NCBI GenBank assembly: GCA_903970395.1 | Contig: CAJCIM010000037.1 | Span: 1 to 48,487, forward strand | DNA: 48,487 bases | Source: Acidobacteriaceae bacterium | GTDB lineage: Bacteria > Acidobacteriota > Terriglobia > Terriglobales > Acidobacteriaceae | Direction of reading: 5' to 3' | Part shown: in pieces, positions 24,563 through 32,234 of the stretch | Position numbering within the stretch: position 1 is the first letter of the stretch | How the letters are laid out: each line of letters opens with the position of its first letter | Program-made: the position numbers and the translations under genes | The notes under the pieces: generated by a model | Seen by the model: only the letters and a program-made list of their open reading frames with translations | Database searches by the model: none | Told to the model about the DNA's origin: nothing

Positions 24563-25555
24563 TTACCGCAGCGTGATCGGCGTCAGCGTCGGTGCGGACA
24601 CAACGCTCTCCACCACGTCCAGCGGATAGCCCGCGTCCTTCCACCCTTGCAGGCCACCGCGCAACGGACGCACCCGCTTGACGCCCATGCGGCGCAGATC
24701 CATCGCCACCTTCATGCTGGTCTCTTCGCTCGGGCAGGTACAGTACAGCACCACGTCGCGATCAGTAGGAAGCAGCTCGCGTCGCAGCTTCAGTTCGTCG
24801 GGCCCGATGCGTAGAGCGCCAGGCAGCACAAGCGGATCGGCCAGCACATCCAGAGGGTGCCGCAGATCCACGATGAACGGACGCTCCGTTCCCTCTTCCT
24901 GCGCAGCCTCAATCAACGCCATCAGCGCTGTGGGCTCCAGCCTCAGTCCGCGAAGCTGCGTGCGGAACTGCCGCCGCTTCCACAGTCGCTGCGCCAAAAG
25001 CCCAATCACCCCGGCCAGCACCAGTGGCGCGGCCAGGTGTTCCAGCAGACTGAAGAAGCTACGACTGCGCTCGGCAACGTCCCCAAAGAACCGCCCGGCA
25101 AACAGCCACACCGCAGCCCAGATCAGCGAGCCCAGCATGTCATATGCCACAAACACCGGGTAGGTTATCCCCGCCTGCCCCGCGATCGGCGCAGCCACCG
25201 TACTCAATCCCGGCACAAACTTCGCGAACAGCAGCGTAAACGCGCCACGCTTCATCATCGTGCCCTGGGTCTTGGCGACACAGGTGGTCGACTCCAGCGA
25301 GAACCGGCATAGCAGGTTCATGATCCGACGCCCAAATCGCTTGCCCAGGAAGTACCACACCGAGTCCGAGATCAGGCAGGCCAGCAGGATAACTGGGATC
25401 ACATAGGCAAGGTGCAGACGATGCGCGGCGCTCATCGTGCCCGCCGCCAGCATCACCGGAAGGCTCGGAATCGGCATCCCTCCCTGCTCTGCCAGTACCC
25501 AGCCGAACAGGATCGTATACGCGTGATGTTCAAACAACCGCATGAGCGAAAACAT
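24563..25555 (-). CDS. DedA family membrane protein fused to a rhodanese domain
   Basis: 330 residues from the ATG at 25555 (GAGGAG five bases upstream). Residues 1-200 are a DedA/SNARE-associated domain with AEQGGMPIPSLPVML and LLFAKFVPGLSTVAAPIAG, the acidic and re-entrant-loop motifs of undecaprenyl-phosphate/phospholipid scramblases. Residues about 225-330 form a rhodanese domain (FIVDLRHPLDVLADP ... VVLYCTCPSEETS ... LRGGLQGWKDAGYPLD) with an active-site Cys in YCTCPS. Proposed role: lipid-carrier recycling at the inner membrane with a cytoplasmic sulfur-handling or sensing module. The longer in-frame extension upstream lacks support. Confidence 0.9.
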   Translation of the reverse strand: MFSLMRLFEHHAYTILFGWVLAEQGGMPIPSLPVMLAAGTMSAAHRLHLAYVIPVILLACLISDSVWYFLGKRFGRRIMNLLCRFSLESTTCVAKTQGTMMKRGAFTLLFAKFVPGLSTVAAPIAGQAGITYPVFVAYDMLGSLIWAAVWLFAGRFFGDVAERSRSFFSLLEHLAAPLVLAGVIGLLAQRLWKRRQFRTQLRGLRLEPTALMALIEAAQEEGTERPFIVDLRHPLDVLADPLVLPGALRIGPDELKLRRELLPTDRDVVLYCTCPSEETSMKVAMDLRRMGVKRVRPLRGGLQGWKDAGYPLDVVESVVSAPTLTPITLR

Positions 25556-25686
25556 GACCGCTCCTCTCTCATCCCACCGTGTATACATACGATGTTCGCA
25601 CCAAACTTCGGTTGCGGAAACCTCCGCCAATGTATAGCCTTAATCAGGCAGTCGGTTCCACCCGATACATCCTCTCCTGCCAAGCA

Positions 25687-25707
25687 TTCTCCCTGCTCCC
25701 TACTCCC
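25687..25707 (-). repeat. three tandem heptamers downstream of the efflux genes
   Basis: On the minus strand the units GGGAGTA, GGGAGCA and GGGAGAA follow directly. They lie just past the hairpin that ends the EmrA-like gene. Confidence 0.6.
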
Positions 25708-25755
25708 TGCAAAGATCAAGGGCGAGGCCGATTGGCCCCGCCCTTGATCTTTGCA
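25708..25755. terminator. hairpin downstream of the EmrA-like gene
   Basis: A 17-bp perfect stem (25708-25724 with 25739-25755) extends through one mismatch into a GGCC/GGCC inner stem with a GATT loop. It lies 12 bases past the minus-strand emrA-like stop and probably ends the efflux operon. A TTTTT run is on the plus-strand side only. Confidence 0.65.
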
Positions 25756-25767
25756 CAGTTCCTGTTT

Positions 25768-26988
25768 TTACTGCTTCACTCGTACGATCGGCTCAACGCT
25801 CATGCCGATGCGCAGGGCCTCATCCTTGTTCTCGTCCTTCAGGTCGGTGAAGTCGATGCGGACGGGAATCCGCTGCACAACCTTCACGTAGTTGCCGGTC
25901 GCGTTCTCTGGTGGAAAGAGGCTCAGAGAAGAGCCGGTCGCTCCGCCGATCTGGGTTACCGTGCCGGTGAACTTTCGTCCGCCCAGCGCGTCCACTTCGA
26001 TCTTGACGGTCTGCCCCTTCTTCATCTCCGCCAGCTGCGTCTCCTTGAAATTCGCCGTCACCCATAGATCCTGCAGTGGCACGATCGTCACCAGCGACTG
26101 GCCGACGCTGAGGTTCTCGCCCACCACCACGCTCTTCTTACTGACAATGCCGTCCTCTGGCGCAACGATCTTCGTATATCCGAGATTCAGCTTTGCCTGG
26201 TCGACTCGCGCCTGTGCCTGCTGGATCGACGCCTTGGCTGCCGCAGCCAGCGCCTCCTGCACGGCCACCTGCTTGGGCGCGTTGTTGCGCGATTGCGTTG
26301 CCTGAGATTGCGATGTCGCCAGGTGCGACTGCGCCATCCGCACCGCGTCCTGCGAGGCCTTCGCGTTACGCTCGGCCTCATCCTGAGCAGCTTGGTCTGC
26401 GGTCGCCGTCGCCACAGCCTGGTCGTACTGCTGCTTGGAGATCACGTCCTTGGCAACCAGCGGCGTATACCGGTCCACGTCGATCTGCGCCTTTTGCGCA
26501 GTCGCCCTGGCCTGATCGATGCGGGCCTTCGCAGCCTGCGCCTGAGCCTCAGCCTGTTGCACGGAAGCTTCCGAGCTCAGCACATCGGAACCCGACGTCG
26601 AAACCTGCGTAAAGACGTTGTTGCTCGTAATCGGCACGTTCACCGACGCCTGCTGGTACTGGGCCTCAGCCGTCGCGAGATCGGCCTGCGCCTGATCCAA
26701 GGCTACCTGATAGTCGGTCGGATCCATCTCCGCGATCGTATCGCCCTTGTGGACGATCTGCTCTTCTTCCACATCGACCTTGGTCACCTGTCCAGCCACA
26801 CGCGAGCTCACCTGGTACAGGTTGCCATCCACCTGCGCGTCGTCAGTGTCCTCGGTGAATGTCGATCGCCAGTAGAAAAACAGCGCGATCAACGCGACGA
26901 CTACGACCACGGCGATGATGACCGGCTTTCTGTTCTTCTTCGGCGCCTCAGCTTCGTTCTGCGGCACTTGCTCATTCGTATCGGCCAC
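25768..26988 (-). CDS. HlyD/EmrA-type membrane fusion protein
   Basis: 406 residues. A cytoplasmic tail is followed by one membrane helix (about 22-42), the lipoyl half-motif (TEDTDDAQVDGNLYQVSSRVAGQV), a long Ala/Gln-rich coiled-coil hairpin (about 90-270), then KIVAPEDGIVSKKSVVVGE and a beta-barrel domain. The DDAQVDG entry is characteristic of the EmrA subfamily, which links an MFS (EmrB) or ABC exporter to TolC. It should be the periplasmic adaptor of a drug or small-molecule efflux pump. It starts 2 bases after the TolC-family stop. No inner-membrane pump gene is next to it. Confidence 0.92.
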   Translation of the reverse strand: MADTNEQVPQNEAEAPKKNRKPVIIAVVVVVALIALFFYWRSTFTEDTDDAQVDGNLYQVSSRVAGQVTKVDVEEEQIVHKGDTIAEMDPTDYQVALDQAQADLATAEAQYQQASVNVPITSNNVFTQVSTSGSDVLSSEASVQQAEAQAQAAKARIDQARATAQKAQIDVDRYTPLVAKDVISKQQYDQAVATATADQAAQDEAERNAKASQDAVRMAQSHLATSQSQATQSRNNAPKQVAVQEALAAAAKASIQQAQARVDQAKLNLGYTKIVAPEDGIVSKKSVVVGENLSVGQSLVTIVPLQDLWVTANFKETQLAEMKKGQTVKIEVDALGGRKFTGTVTQIGGATGSSLSLFPPENATGNYVKVVQRIPVRIDFTDLKDENKDEALRIGMSVEPIVRVKQ

Positions 26989-26990
26989 GC

Positions 26991-28553
26991 TTACTTCCCT
27001 CCCAGATAATCTTTGTAGTTCGTCGACGCCACACCCAGCGCACGCGCCAACGACAGCTTCGCGATGTTGTGCTGGTACAACGCACCAATGTACTGATCTT
27101 CGGCCTGGCGGTCGGTCGCCAGCGCCTGCGAAACAGGCAGATCGTCCGCCACACCCGCCTTGAAACGCTCCTGCGCCTCGCTCAGCGCCTCGCGGGCCAG
27201 CTCGACGTTGCTCTTTGCCGCATCAACCAGCTTAGCCGCCGTCTGAATGTCGAGGATCGCATCGCGCACGTCAGCGTTAACCTGCTGCACCTGGTCGCTC
27301 TGTTTGGCCTGCGCCTGCGTCAGCGCCGCCTTTGCGACCTCGTTATTGCCCCTGGTCTTGGCAATCTGTAGGATCGGCGCATCGATTTCGCCCTCGGCCG
27401 TGTACGTGCCGTGCGAATGGTTCACCGTCTCTCCTAGATCGCCGAAGTTGCCGGTGACCTTCGCGGTCGGCAGCTGGTCGTCAAACGCCGCCTTCTTCTG
27501 CGCCTCGGCAGACTTAGTATCCTCCACCGCCGCCGCAAGGTCCTTGCGCTGCTTCAGAGCCTGCTGAAAAGCCGCATTCGGGTCCGGCGTATCGAGCTCG
27601 TGGAACGGCGTCGAATCCGTCACGTCAAACTTCTGATCCAGAGGAAGCCCAATCGCACGCGCCAGCGCCAGTTTGTCTTTTTCCAGTGAGTTCTGCGCCG
27701 CGATCAGAGTCTGCTGCTCGCTCTGGTAGTCCACCTGCGCGCGCAGCACATCCAGCCGCGGACTCGTGCCCGCCTGGTGCGCGTCGGTCGCCTGGGCCAG
27801 CGAAACCTTCGAGCTTGCCAGCTCCGCCTCAACCGCAGTGACGCGCGCCTTGTCTGCCACGCACAGCAGGTATTGATTGCCGACCGTCAGCACCACCAGG
27901 TCGCGTGCATCCTGTGCGCTCAACTTAGCAGACTCGAAGTTATGCTTCGCCGCAAGGTACTTCTGAAACGACTCCAAATTCACGAGGTTGTCGGTCAGGT
28001 ATGCGCGAAAGTCAATCACCTGGAACGGCCCAATGATCGGGTTGATGCCAGGGAACTTCAGTCCATACGCCGCAAGATCAATCTGCTGCACGGTGATGGA
28101 AGCCGTCCCCGTCACCTTGGGCAGCAGGTCTTGCAACGCCACCAGCCGCTGCCCACCCTGGCCACGCGCGTTAGCGCTCTCCAGCACCAGGCCAAGGTTC
28201 GTCCGCAGCCCGCTCTGGATCGCCTCGTCCAGACTCAGCGGTAGAACGCCGTCAGTCGCCTTGCCCTCAACGATGGACCCCTTGAAGCTCTGGTTCACAC
28301 CCGACGGACTGGCTGTGCTCACCGGGTTTACCGGCGGTCCCGGCTGCGAAAGCTGCTGTTGCGCCTGTACGGCCACCGGCAGCTCATCCGTTGTAGTCGG
28401 AGGCCCCGAGTTTCCTGGCAACTGAGCTCTCAGTCCCGCTGAAAGCGTTACCAACACCGCAATCATGGCGGCATCCCGAAACTTGCTAGCTCCCCATGTC
28501 CGCCGCGAGGAACTCACGCGGGCGTCTCTGTTCCTTGATCCCATGTCTTCCAT
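26991..28553 (-). CDS. TolC family outer-membrane efflux protein
   Basis: About 520 residues (ATG at 28553; others at 28544 and 28604 are possible). The signal peptide is near residues 28-45 (MIAVLVTLSAGLRAQ). Two OEP repeats follow, with long helices rich in Ala/Gln (LSLDEAIQSGLRTNLGLVLESANARGQ at the start of repeat 1; FQQALKQRKDLAAAVEDTKSAEAQKK at repeat 2). The C-terminus VSQALATDRQAEDQYIGALYQHNIAKLSLARALG is the usual end of repeat 2. It forms the trimeric outer-membrane duct for the adaptor encoded 2 bases downstream. A palindrome at 28620-28636 may be a regulator site for the pair. Confidence 0.9.
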   Translation of the reverse strand: MEDMGSRNRDARVSSSRRTWGASKFRDAAMIAVLVTLSAGLRAQLPGNSGPPTTTDELPVAVQAQQQLSQPGPPVNPVSTASPSGVNQSFKGSIVEGKATDGVLPLSLDEAIQSGLRTNLGLVLESANARGQGGQRLVALQDLLPKVTGTASITVQQIDLAAYGLKFPGINPIIGPFQVIDFRAYLTDNLVNLESFQKYLAAKHNFESAKLSAQDARDLVVLTVGNQYLLCVADKARVTAVEAELASSKVSLAQATDAHQAGTSPRLDVLRAQVDYQSEQQTLIAAQNSLEKDKLALARAIGLPLDQKFDVTDSTPFHELDTPDPNAAFQQALKQRKDLAAAVEDTKSAEAQKKAAFDDQLPTAKVTGNFGDLGETVNHSHGTYTAEGEIDAPILQIAKTRGNNEVAKAALTQAQAKQSDQVQQVNADVRDAILDIQTAAKLVDAAKSNVELAREALSEAQERFKAGVADDLPVSQALATDRQAEDQYIGALYQHNIAKLSLARALGVASTNYKDYLGGK

Positions 28554-28619
28554 GCTAATTGGTCGCAAACCCTTCTTTGGCGTCCGATCCGGCTTTTGGG
28601 CCATACAAAGCGTATTCGT

Positions 28620-28636
28620 ATCTGTGTATTACAGAT
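28620..28636. promoter_or_regulatory. candidate operator upstream of the efflux pair
   Basis: ATCTGT and ACAGAT are exact inverted repeats separated by 5 bases, in the only non-coding stretch between the TolC gene (minus) and the Gfo/Idh gene (plus). The size suits a TetR- or MarR-type dimer. No regulator gene is adjacent. Confidence 0.4.
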
Positions 28637-28820
28637 GCGGATGCACCGCCGAGGTATGCAAAACTTGCTTCGAAAAGCCCCTTTTCACCGAATATCCATC
28701 ATTCCGCCCGATATTCGCTTACGCTTGCCCATCCGCGCCAGCCGGCCAACTCGCGGAACCTGACCCAAGCCAGATACCTTCCCTACCTCCCACCCACTGC
28801 GGGAACGCATAAAATCATCG

Positions 28821-28826
28821 TAGGAT
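28821..28826 (+). promoter_or_regulatory. -10-like hexamer 7 bases before the Gfo/Idh gene
   Basis: TAGGAT ends 7 bases before the ATG at 28834. The overlapping AGGA could instead serve as a ribosome site, so the assignment is uncertain. Confidence 0.3.
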
Positions 28827-28833
28827 AATTTGC

Positions 28834-29961
28834 ATGAGTCCCTCCCCGATTCGCACCGCCGTCCTTGGCTACGGCCTCGCAGGACGTGTCTTCCACTGCC
28901 CATTTGTAGCCGCCGTTCCCGGCCTTGAGCTCTCCGCTATCGCCCTGCGCTCACCGGAGTCCGCCAAACGCACCGCAGAAGCTGTCCGTTCCATATACCC
29001 CAACAGCCGCATCCTCAGTTCCATCGAAGAGGCCATTAATTCCCGGGACATCGATCTCATCGTCGTCGGCACCCCCAACGACTCGCACGTGCAATACGCC
29101 GCAGCCGCGCTCAAGGCCGGCAAGCACGTCGTCATAGACAAGCCTATCGCACCCACCTCCGCCGAGTGCGCCGAGCTCATCGACCTCGCCGCCCGTCACG
29201 GTCGCGTACTCGCGCCCTTCCACAACCGCCGCTTCGACTCCGACTTCCTCACCGTCAAAAAACTCATCCACGCCGGAGCCTTCGGTCGCGTGAACCAGGT
29301 CCTCTCGCACTACGACCGCTTCCGCCCCATCCAGCGCCCCAACACCTGGAAAGAAGAAGGTGGCCCATCCAGCGGCCTGCTCTTCGACCTCGGCCCCCAC
29401 CTCATCGACCAGGCGCTCGCCCTCTTCGGCACACCCACGCATATCACCGCCAGCGTGCGCCACGACCGCGACCAAACCGACATCGACGACTCCTTCGATA
29501 TCGCCTTCGACTTCACCGTCGACGGCCACGGCCTGCGCTACGAGTGCCACTCCACCATGCTCGCCGCAGAACCCTCGCCGCGCTTCCTCGTCCACGGCAC
29601 CCACGCCAGCTTCACTAAGTTTGGGCTTGACCCGCAGGAGGCCGCGCTACTCAGTGGCGCGCGGCCGCCCGTGCTCGCCCCCCACACTCTGGGCACTGAA
29701 ACCTCGTGGATCGCCGAGCCAGAGTCCATGTGGGGCGTGCTGACCACCGCCACGCAGCGGGCTGAACCTGTCAAGCTCGAACGCAGCGACTACCCCACCG
29801 TCCCGGGCGACTACCGCCAGTTCTACCTCAGCGTTCGCGACGCCGTCCACGGCAACTCCGCGCTCGCCGTCCCCGCCTCAGCAGGCTATCGCACCATACG
29901 CCTCATCGAACTGGCGCTCCAGTCCAGCGCAGAACGCCAGACCCTGCCAGTCGATTTCTAG
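28834..29961 (+). CDS. Gfo/Idh/MocA family NAD(P)-dependent oxidoreductase
   Basis: 375 residues. The N-terminal Rossmann domain has GYGLAGRVFHCPF, then IVVGTPNDSH and the catalytic-lysine motif (DKPIAPTSAE, the EKP equivalent). The C-terminal alpha/beta domain contains RPNTWKEEGGPSSGLLFDLGPHLIDQALALFG, with the conserved His. The sequence style is closest to the YdgJ/IolW group, which oxidises sugars or inositols. A sugar or polyol substrate is inferred. It stands alone, with no transporter or other sugar gene nearby. Confidence 0.93.
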   Translation: MSPSPIRTAVLGYGLAGRVFHCPFVAAVPGLELSAIALRSPESAKRTAEAVRSIYPNSRILSSIEEAINSRDIDLIVVGTPNDSHVQYAAAALKAGKHVVIDKPIAPTSAECAELIDLAARHGRVLAPFHNRRFDSDFLTVKKLIHAGAFGRVNQVLSHYDRFRPIQRPNTWKEEGGPSSGLLFDLGPHLIDQALALFGTPTHITASVRHDRDQTDIDDSFDIAFDFTVDGHGLRYECHSTMLAAEPSPRFLVHGTHASFTKFGLDPQEAALLSGARPPVLAPHTLGTETSWIAEPESMWGVLTTATQRAEPVKLERSDYPTVPGDYRQFYLSVRDAVHGNSALAVPASAGYRTIRLIELALQSSAERQTLPVDF

Positions 29962-29982
29962 AGGCAGAGGAGTAAAACAGAA

Positions 29983-30018
29983 AGAGGAGTAGACCCGGCG
30001 CACTGCCTCTACTCCTCT
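29983..30018. terminator. hairpin between the Gfo/Idh gene and ccmE
   Basis: AGAGGAGTAGA (29983-29993) pairs perfectly with 30008-30018 around a 14-base loop, 21 bases past the Gfo/Idh stop. It is followed by A rather than T residues on the plus strand. An alternative outer pairing of AGAGGCAG with CTGCCTCT is also possible. Confidence 0.5.
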
Positions 30019-30027
30019 AAAAACGCG

Positions 30028-30033
30028 TAAACT
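30028..30033 (+). promoter_or_regulatory. -10-like hexamer before ccmE
   Basis: TAAACT lies 9 bases upstream of the ccmE ATG and just after the hairpin ending the previous gene. This is consistent with a separate promoter and little or no leader. Confidence 0.35.
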
Positions 30034-30042
30034 ATCAGCAGT

Positions 30043-30498
30043 ATGACTACTGCCACCAAGTCGCCCGCCTTCAAATTCATCATCGCCGGAGTTCTGATCG
30101 TCGCCACCATCAGCTGGCTCGCCATCTCCGGCCAGCGCGACACCAAGAGCTACTACGTCACCATCACCGAACTCAACTCGATGGGCTCCAAGGCATACTC
30201 GCGCAACCTGCGCGTGGCGGGCAACGTTCAGCCTGGCAGCATCAACCGCTCCGGCCCCAATGCCGAGTTCACGCTCATCGAACAGGGCAAGACCCTGCGC
30301 GTGAACTACACCGGCGCCGAGCCCCCGCCCGACACCTTCAAGGACGACGCGCAGGCCCTCGCCATCGGCACCTTCGGCCGCGACGGCACCTTCCACGCCA
30401 CGCAGCTTCAGGCCAAGTGCGCCAGCAAGTACGCCCCTGCCAAGCCAGGCACCGCACCAACCGGCAACACCGCGCCCGTGGCGACCGCGAAGTCCTAA
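30043..30498 (+). CDS. ccmE: cytochrome c maturation heme chaperone CcmE, cysteine (CxxxY) type
   Basis: 151 residues: a membrane anchor at about 10-29, then the periplasmic OB-fold (RVAGNVQPGSINRSG, VNYTGAEPPPDTFKDDAQALAIGTF, HATQLQAKCASKY). CcmE carries heme covalently from CcmC to the CcmF/H ligase. Escherichia coli uses HxxxY, whereas this protein has Cys126 and Tyr130 (CASKY). That is the CxxxY variant known from some archaea and sulfate reducers, where heme is bound through Cys. The C-terminal tail after Tyr130 is Pro/Ala/Thr-rich. No other ccm genes are adjacent, so the rest of the pathway must be elsewhere. Confidence 0.93.
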   Translation: MTTATKSPAFKFIIAGVLIVATISWLAISGQRDTKSYYVTITELNSMGSKAYSRNLRVAGNVQPGSINRSGPNAEFTLIEQGKTLRVNYTGAEPPPDTFKDDAQALAIGTFGRDGTFHATQLQAKCASKYAPAKPGTAPTGNTAPVATAKS

Positions 30499-30513
30499 TT
30501 CAACATCGCTGGA

Positions 30514-32091
30514 TTATTTCAGAGCGTTCGCCGCGCCGGCCTGCGCCACGTCCACCTCATCGCCCATTTCCTTCACCATCTCGCGCATGAACTGCACGCC
30601 GGTATAAAACGAATCCACCCTTAGCCGCTCGTCGCGCCCATGCGCACGGTCGTCGTTCAGGTCGATTCCCATCCCCGAAAACCCATACGTCGGTATCCCG
30701 TCCGCCGCCGTGTACACAGAGTCCGTCGACCCGGCCTCCATCTCCGGCACAATCCGCAGACCCGGCCACATTGCCTGTGTCACCGCGCGCAGCGGCGTCA
30801 TCACCTCAGGCGTCAGCGTCGGCGGCGCCATCGCCTTCTTCTCGGGAGCCGTATCCAGTAGTTCTCCACCTTCAGTGCGATATTGCACCTTCACACGCAC
30901 ATCGCTCACAATCTGCACCAGCCGCTTGCGCACCTCTTCCGGCGAGTGCCCCGGCAGAATCCTGCAGTTCACATTCGCCGCGGCCTTACCCGGCAGCGCG
31001 TTCTCCGCCTCGCCGGCTTGCATCATCGTCGCCACGCAGGTCGTGCGCAGAATCGCGTTGTACCCCGGGTCCTGCGACAGCTGCTCCGCCGCATCGCTGT
31101 CCATCTTCGGCTTGAGTACCTTCGAGATTAGCTTCTTCTTATCATCGTTCTCATGCCGCGCCTCGGCCTCCAAGTACGACCGTGTCACCGCGTTCAACTC
31201 CACCGGGAACGGGCTTCGCTCAACCCGCCCCAACGCGTCCGCCACCAGGTACAGCGCGTTCTCCGGCATCGGCCGCGAGCTGTGGCCACCGCGATTTATC
31301 GCCGTCAGCACAAAGTCCGTGTACACCTTCTCTGTCTCTTCCAGATCCAGCTCTACCGGCTTGCCACCGCTCAGTAATAACCCACCCGCATCAGGATTCA
31401 CCGCGAACCCCGCATCCACCAGCAGGCGGCGATTCTTCATCAGCCACTCTGCCCCATCGTCGCCGCCGCCTTCTTCATCCGCGGTCAGCGCCAGGATCAT
31501 GTCACGCTTCGGCACCCACCCTGCCTGTTTCAGTGTCAAGAAACTCGTCACCCACGCAGCATCGGAGTTCTTCATATCCTGCGTGCCGCGTCCATAAAAA
31601 TAACCGTCGGTCTCTGTCAGCTTGAACGGTTCCACCGTCCACTCATCGCGCGGAGCCTTCACCACATCCATGTGACCCATCAGCAACACGGGTTTCTCAG
31701 TACTCGCAGCATCGCTGCGATAGCGCACCACCAGGTTCATGCGGCTGTCCTTAGGTCCCACCATCGAGACATCATCGGCTGCAAAACCCGCATCCAGAAA
31801 TCTCTGCCGCATCGCATCCACCACAGGCAGCGTACTGCCCGCCGGATTCGACGTATCCATCTCAATCAGCTGCTGCAGAATCCCCCGCGCCAGCGTGCGC
31901 TCCTCCGGCGTCAACGGAGGCACCACCAACGCTGGTCCGCTGTGCCCCGCCGCCGACGTCTGCTGCGTCACCCCATCCACCTGGGAGATCCGCCATGTCG
32001 TCTGAGCTCGCATCACCGGCACAATCGCCGAAGAACTCAGACCCAGGTTCAGGACTAGCAGCGCCATCCAAGGTCGATCGACAACGCACAT
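30514..32091 (-). CDS. secreted M20/M25/M40 family peptidase, copy 1
   Basis: 525 residues with an N-terminal export signal (WMALLVLNLGLSSSAIVPVMRA). Metal and catalytic motifs of M20 are complete: LLMGHMDVV (His, Asp), GRGTQDMK (bridging Asp), TADEEGGGDDG (catalytic Glu and ligand Glu), and a late His in DRAHGRDERLR. The middle lid (dimerisation) domain starts near residue 230. The length and the VVKAPRDEWTVEPF segment resemble the ACY1/carboxypeptidase-like M20 group. It probably hydrolyses peptides or N-acyl amino acids in the periplasm. A second homologous gene follows upstream on the same strand, implying tandem duplication. Confidence 0.9.
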   Translation of the reverse strand: MCVVDRPWMALLVLNLGLSSSAIVPVMRAQTTWRISQVDGVTQQTSAAGHSGPALVVPPLTPEERTLARGILQQLIEMDTSNPAGSTLPVVDAMRQRFLDAGFAADDVSMVGPKDSRMNLVVRYRSDAASTEKPVLLMGHMDVVKAPRDEWTVEPFKLTETDGYFYGRGTQDMKNSDAAWVTSFLTLKQAGWVPKRDMILALTADEEGGGDDGAEWLMKNRRLLVDAGFAVNPDAGGLLLSGGKPVELDLEETEKVYTDFVLTAINRGGHSSRPMPENALYLVADALGRVERSPFPVELNAVTRSYLEAEARHENDDKKKLISKVLKPKMDSDAAEQLSQDPGYNAILRTTCVATMMQAGEAENALPGKAAANVNCRILPGHSPEEVRKRLVQIVSDVRVKVQYRTEGGELLDTAPEKKAMAPPTLTPEVMTPLRAVTQAMWPGLRIVPEMEAGSTDSVYTAADGIPTYGFSGMGIDLNDDRAHGRDERLRVDSFYTGVQFMREMVKEMGDEVDVAQAGAANALK

Positions 32092-32234
32092 TCAGGGGCC
32101 CCCGATAGAGGTGCGACTCTCCATTATCCTCTCACGAAGCCAGCATAACCCTGCGTCTTCAATAGGTTACGCAAGTACCCGCAAAATGAATCGGTGGATT
32201 TGTCTGCGCCGGTTACCTTACCTTTCTCCCCCGG

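Noticed and set aside
29959-29993. Purine-rich tract after the Gfo/Idh stop as another heptamer array
   Set aside because: It repeats AGAGG-type words but without a steady period of 7; it is better explained as hairpin arms.
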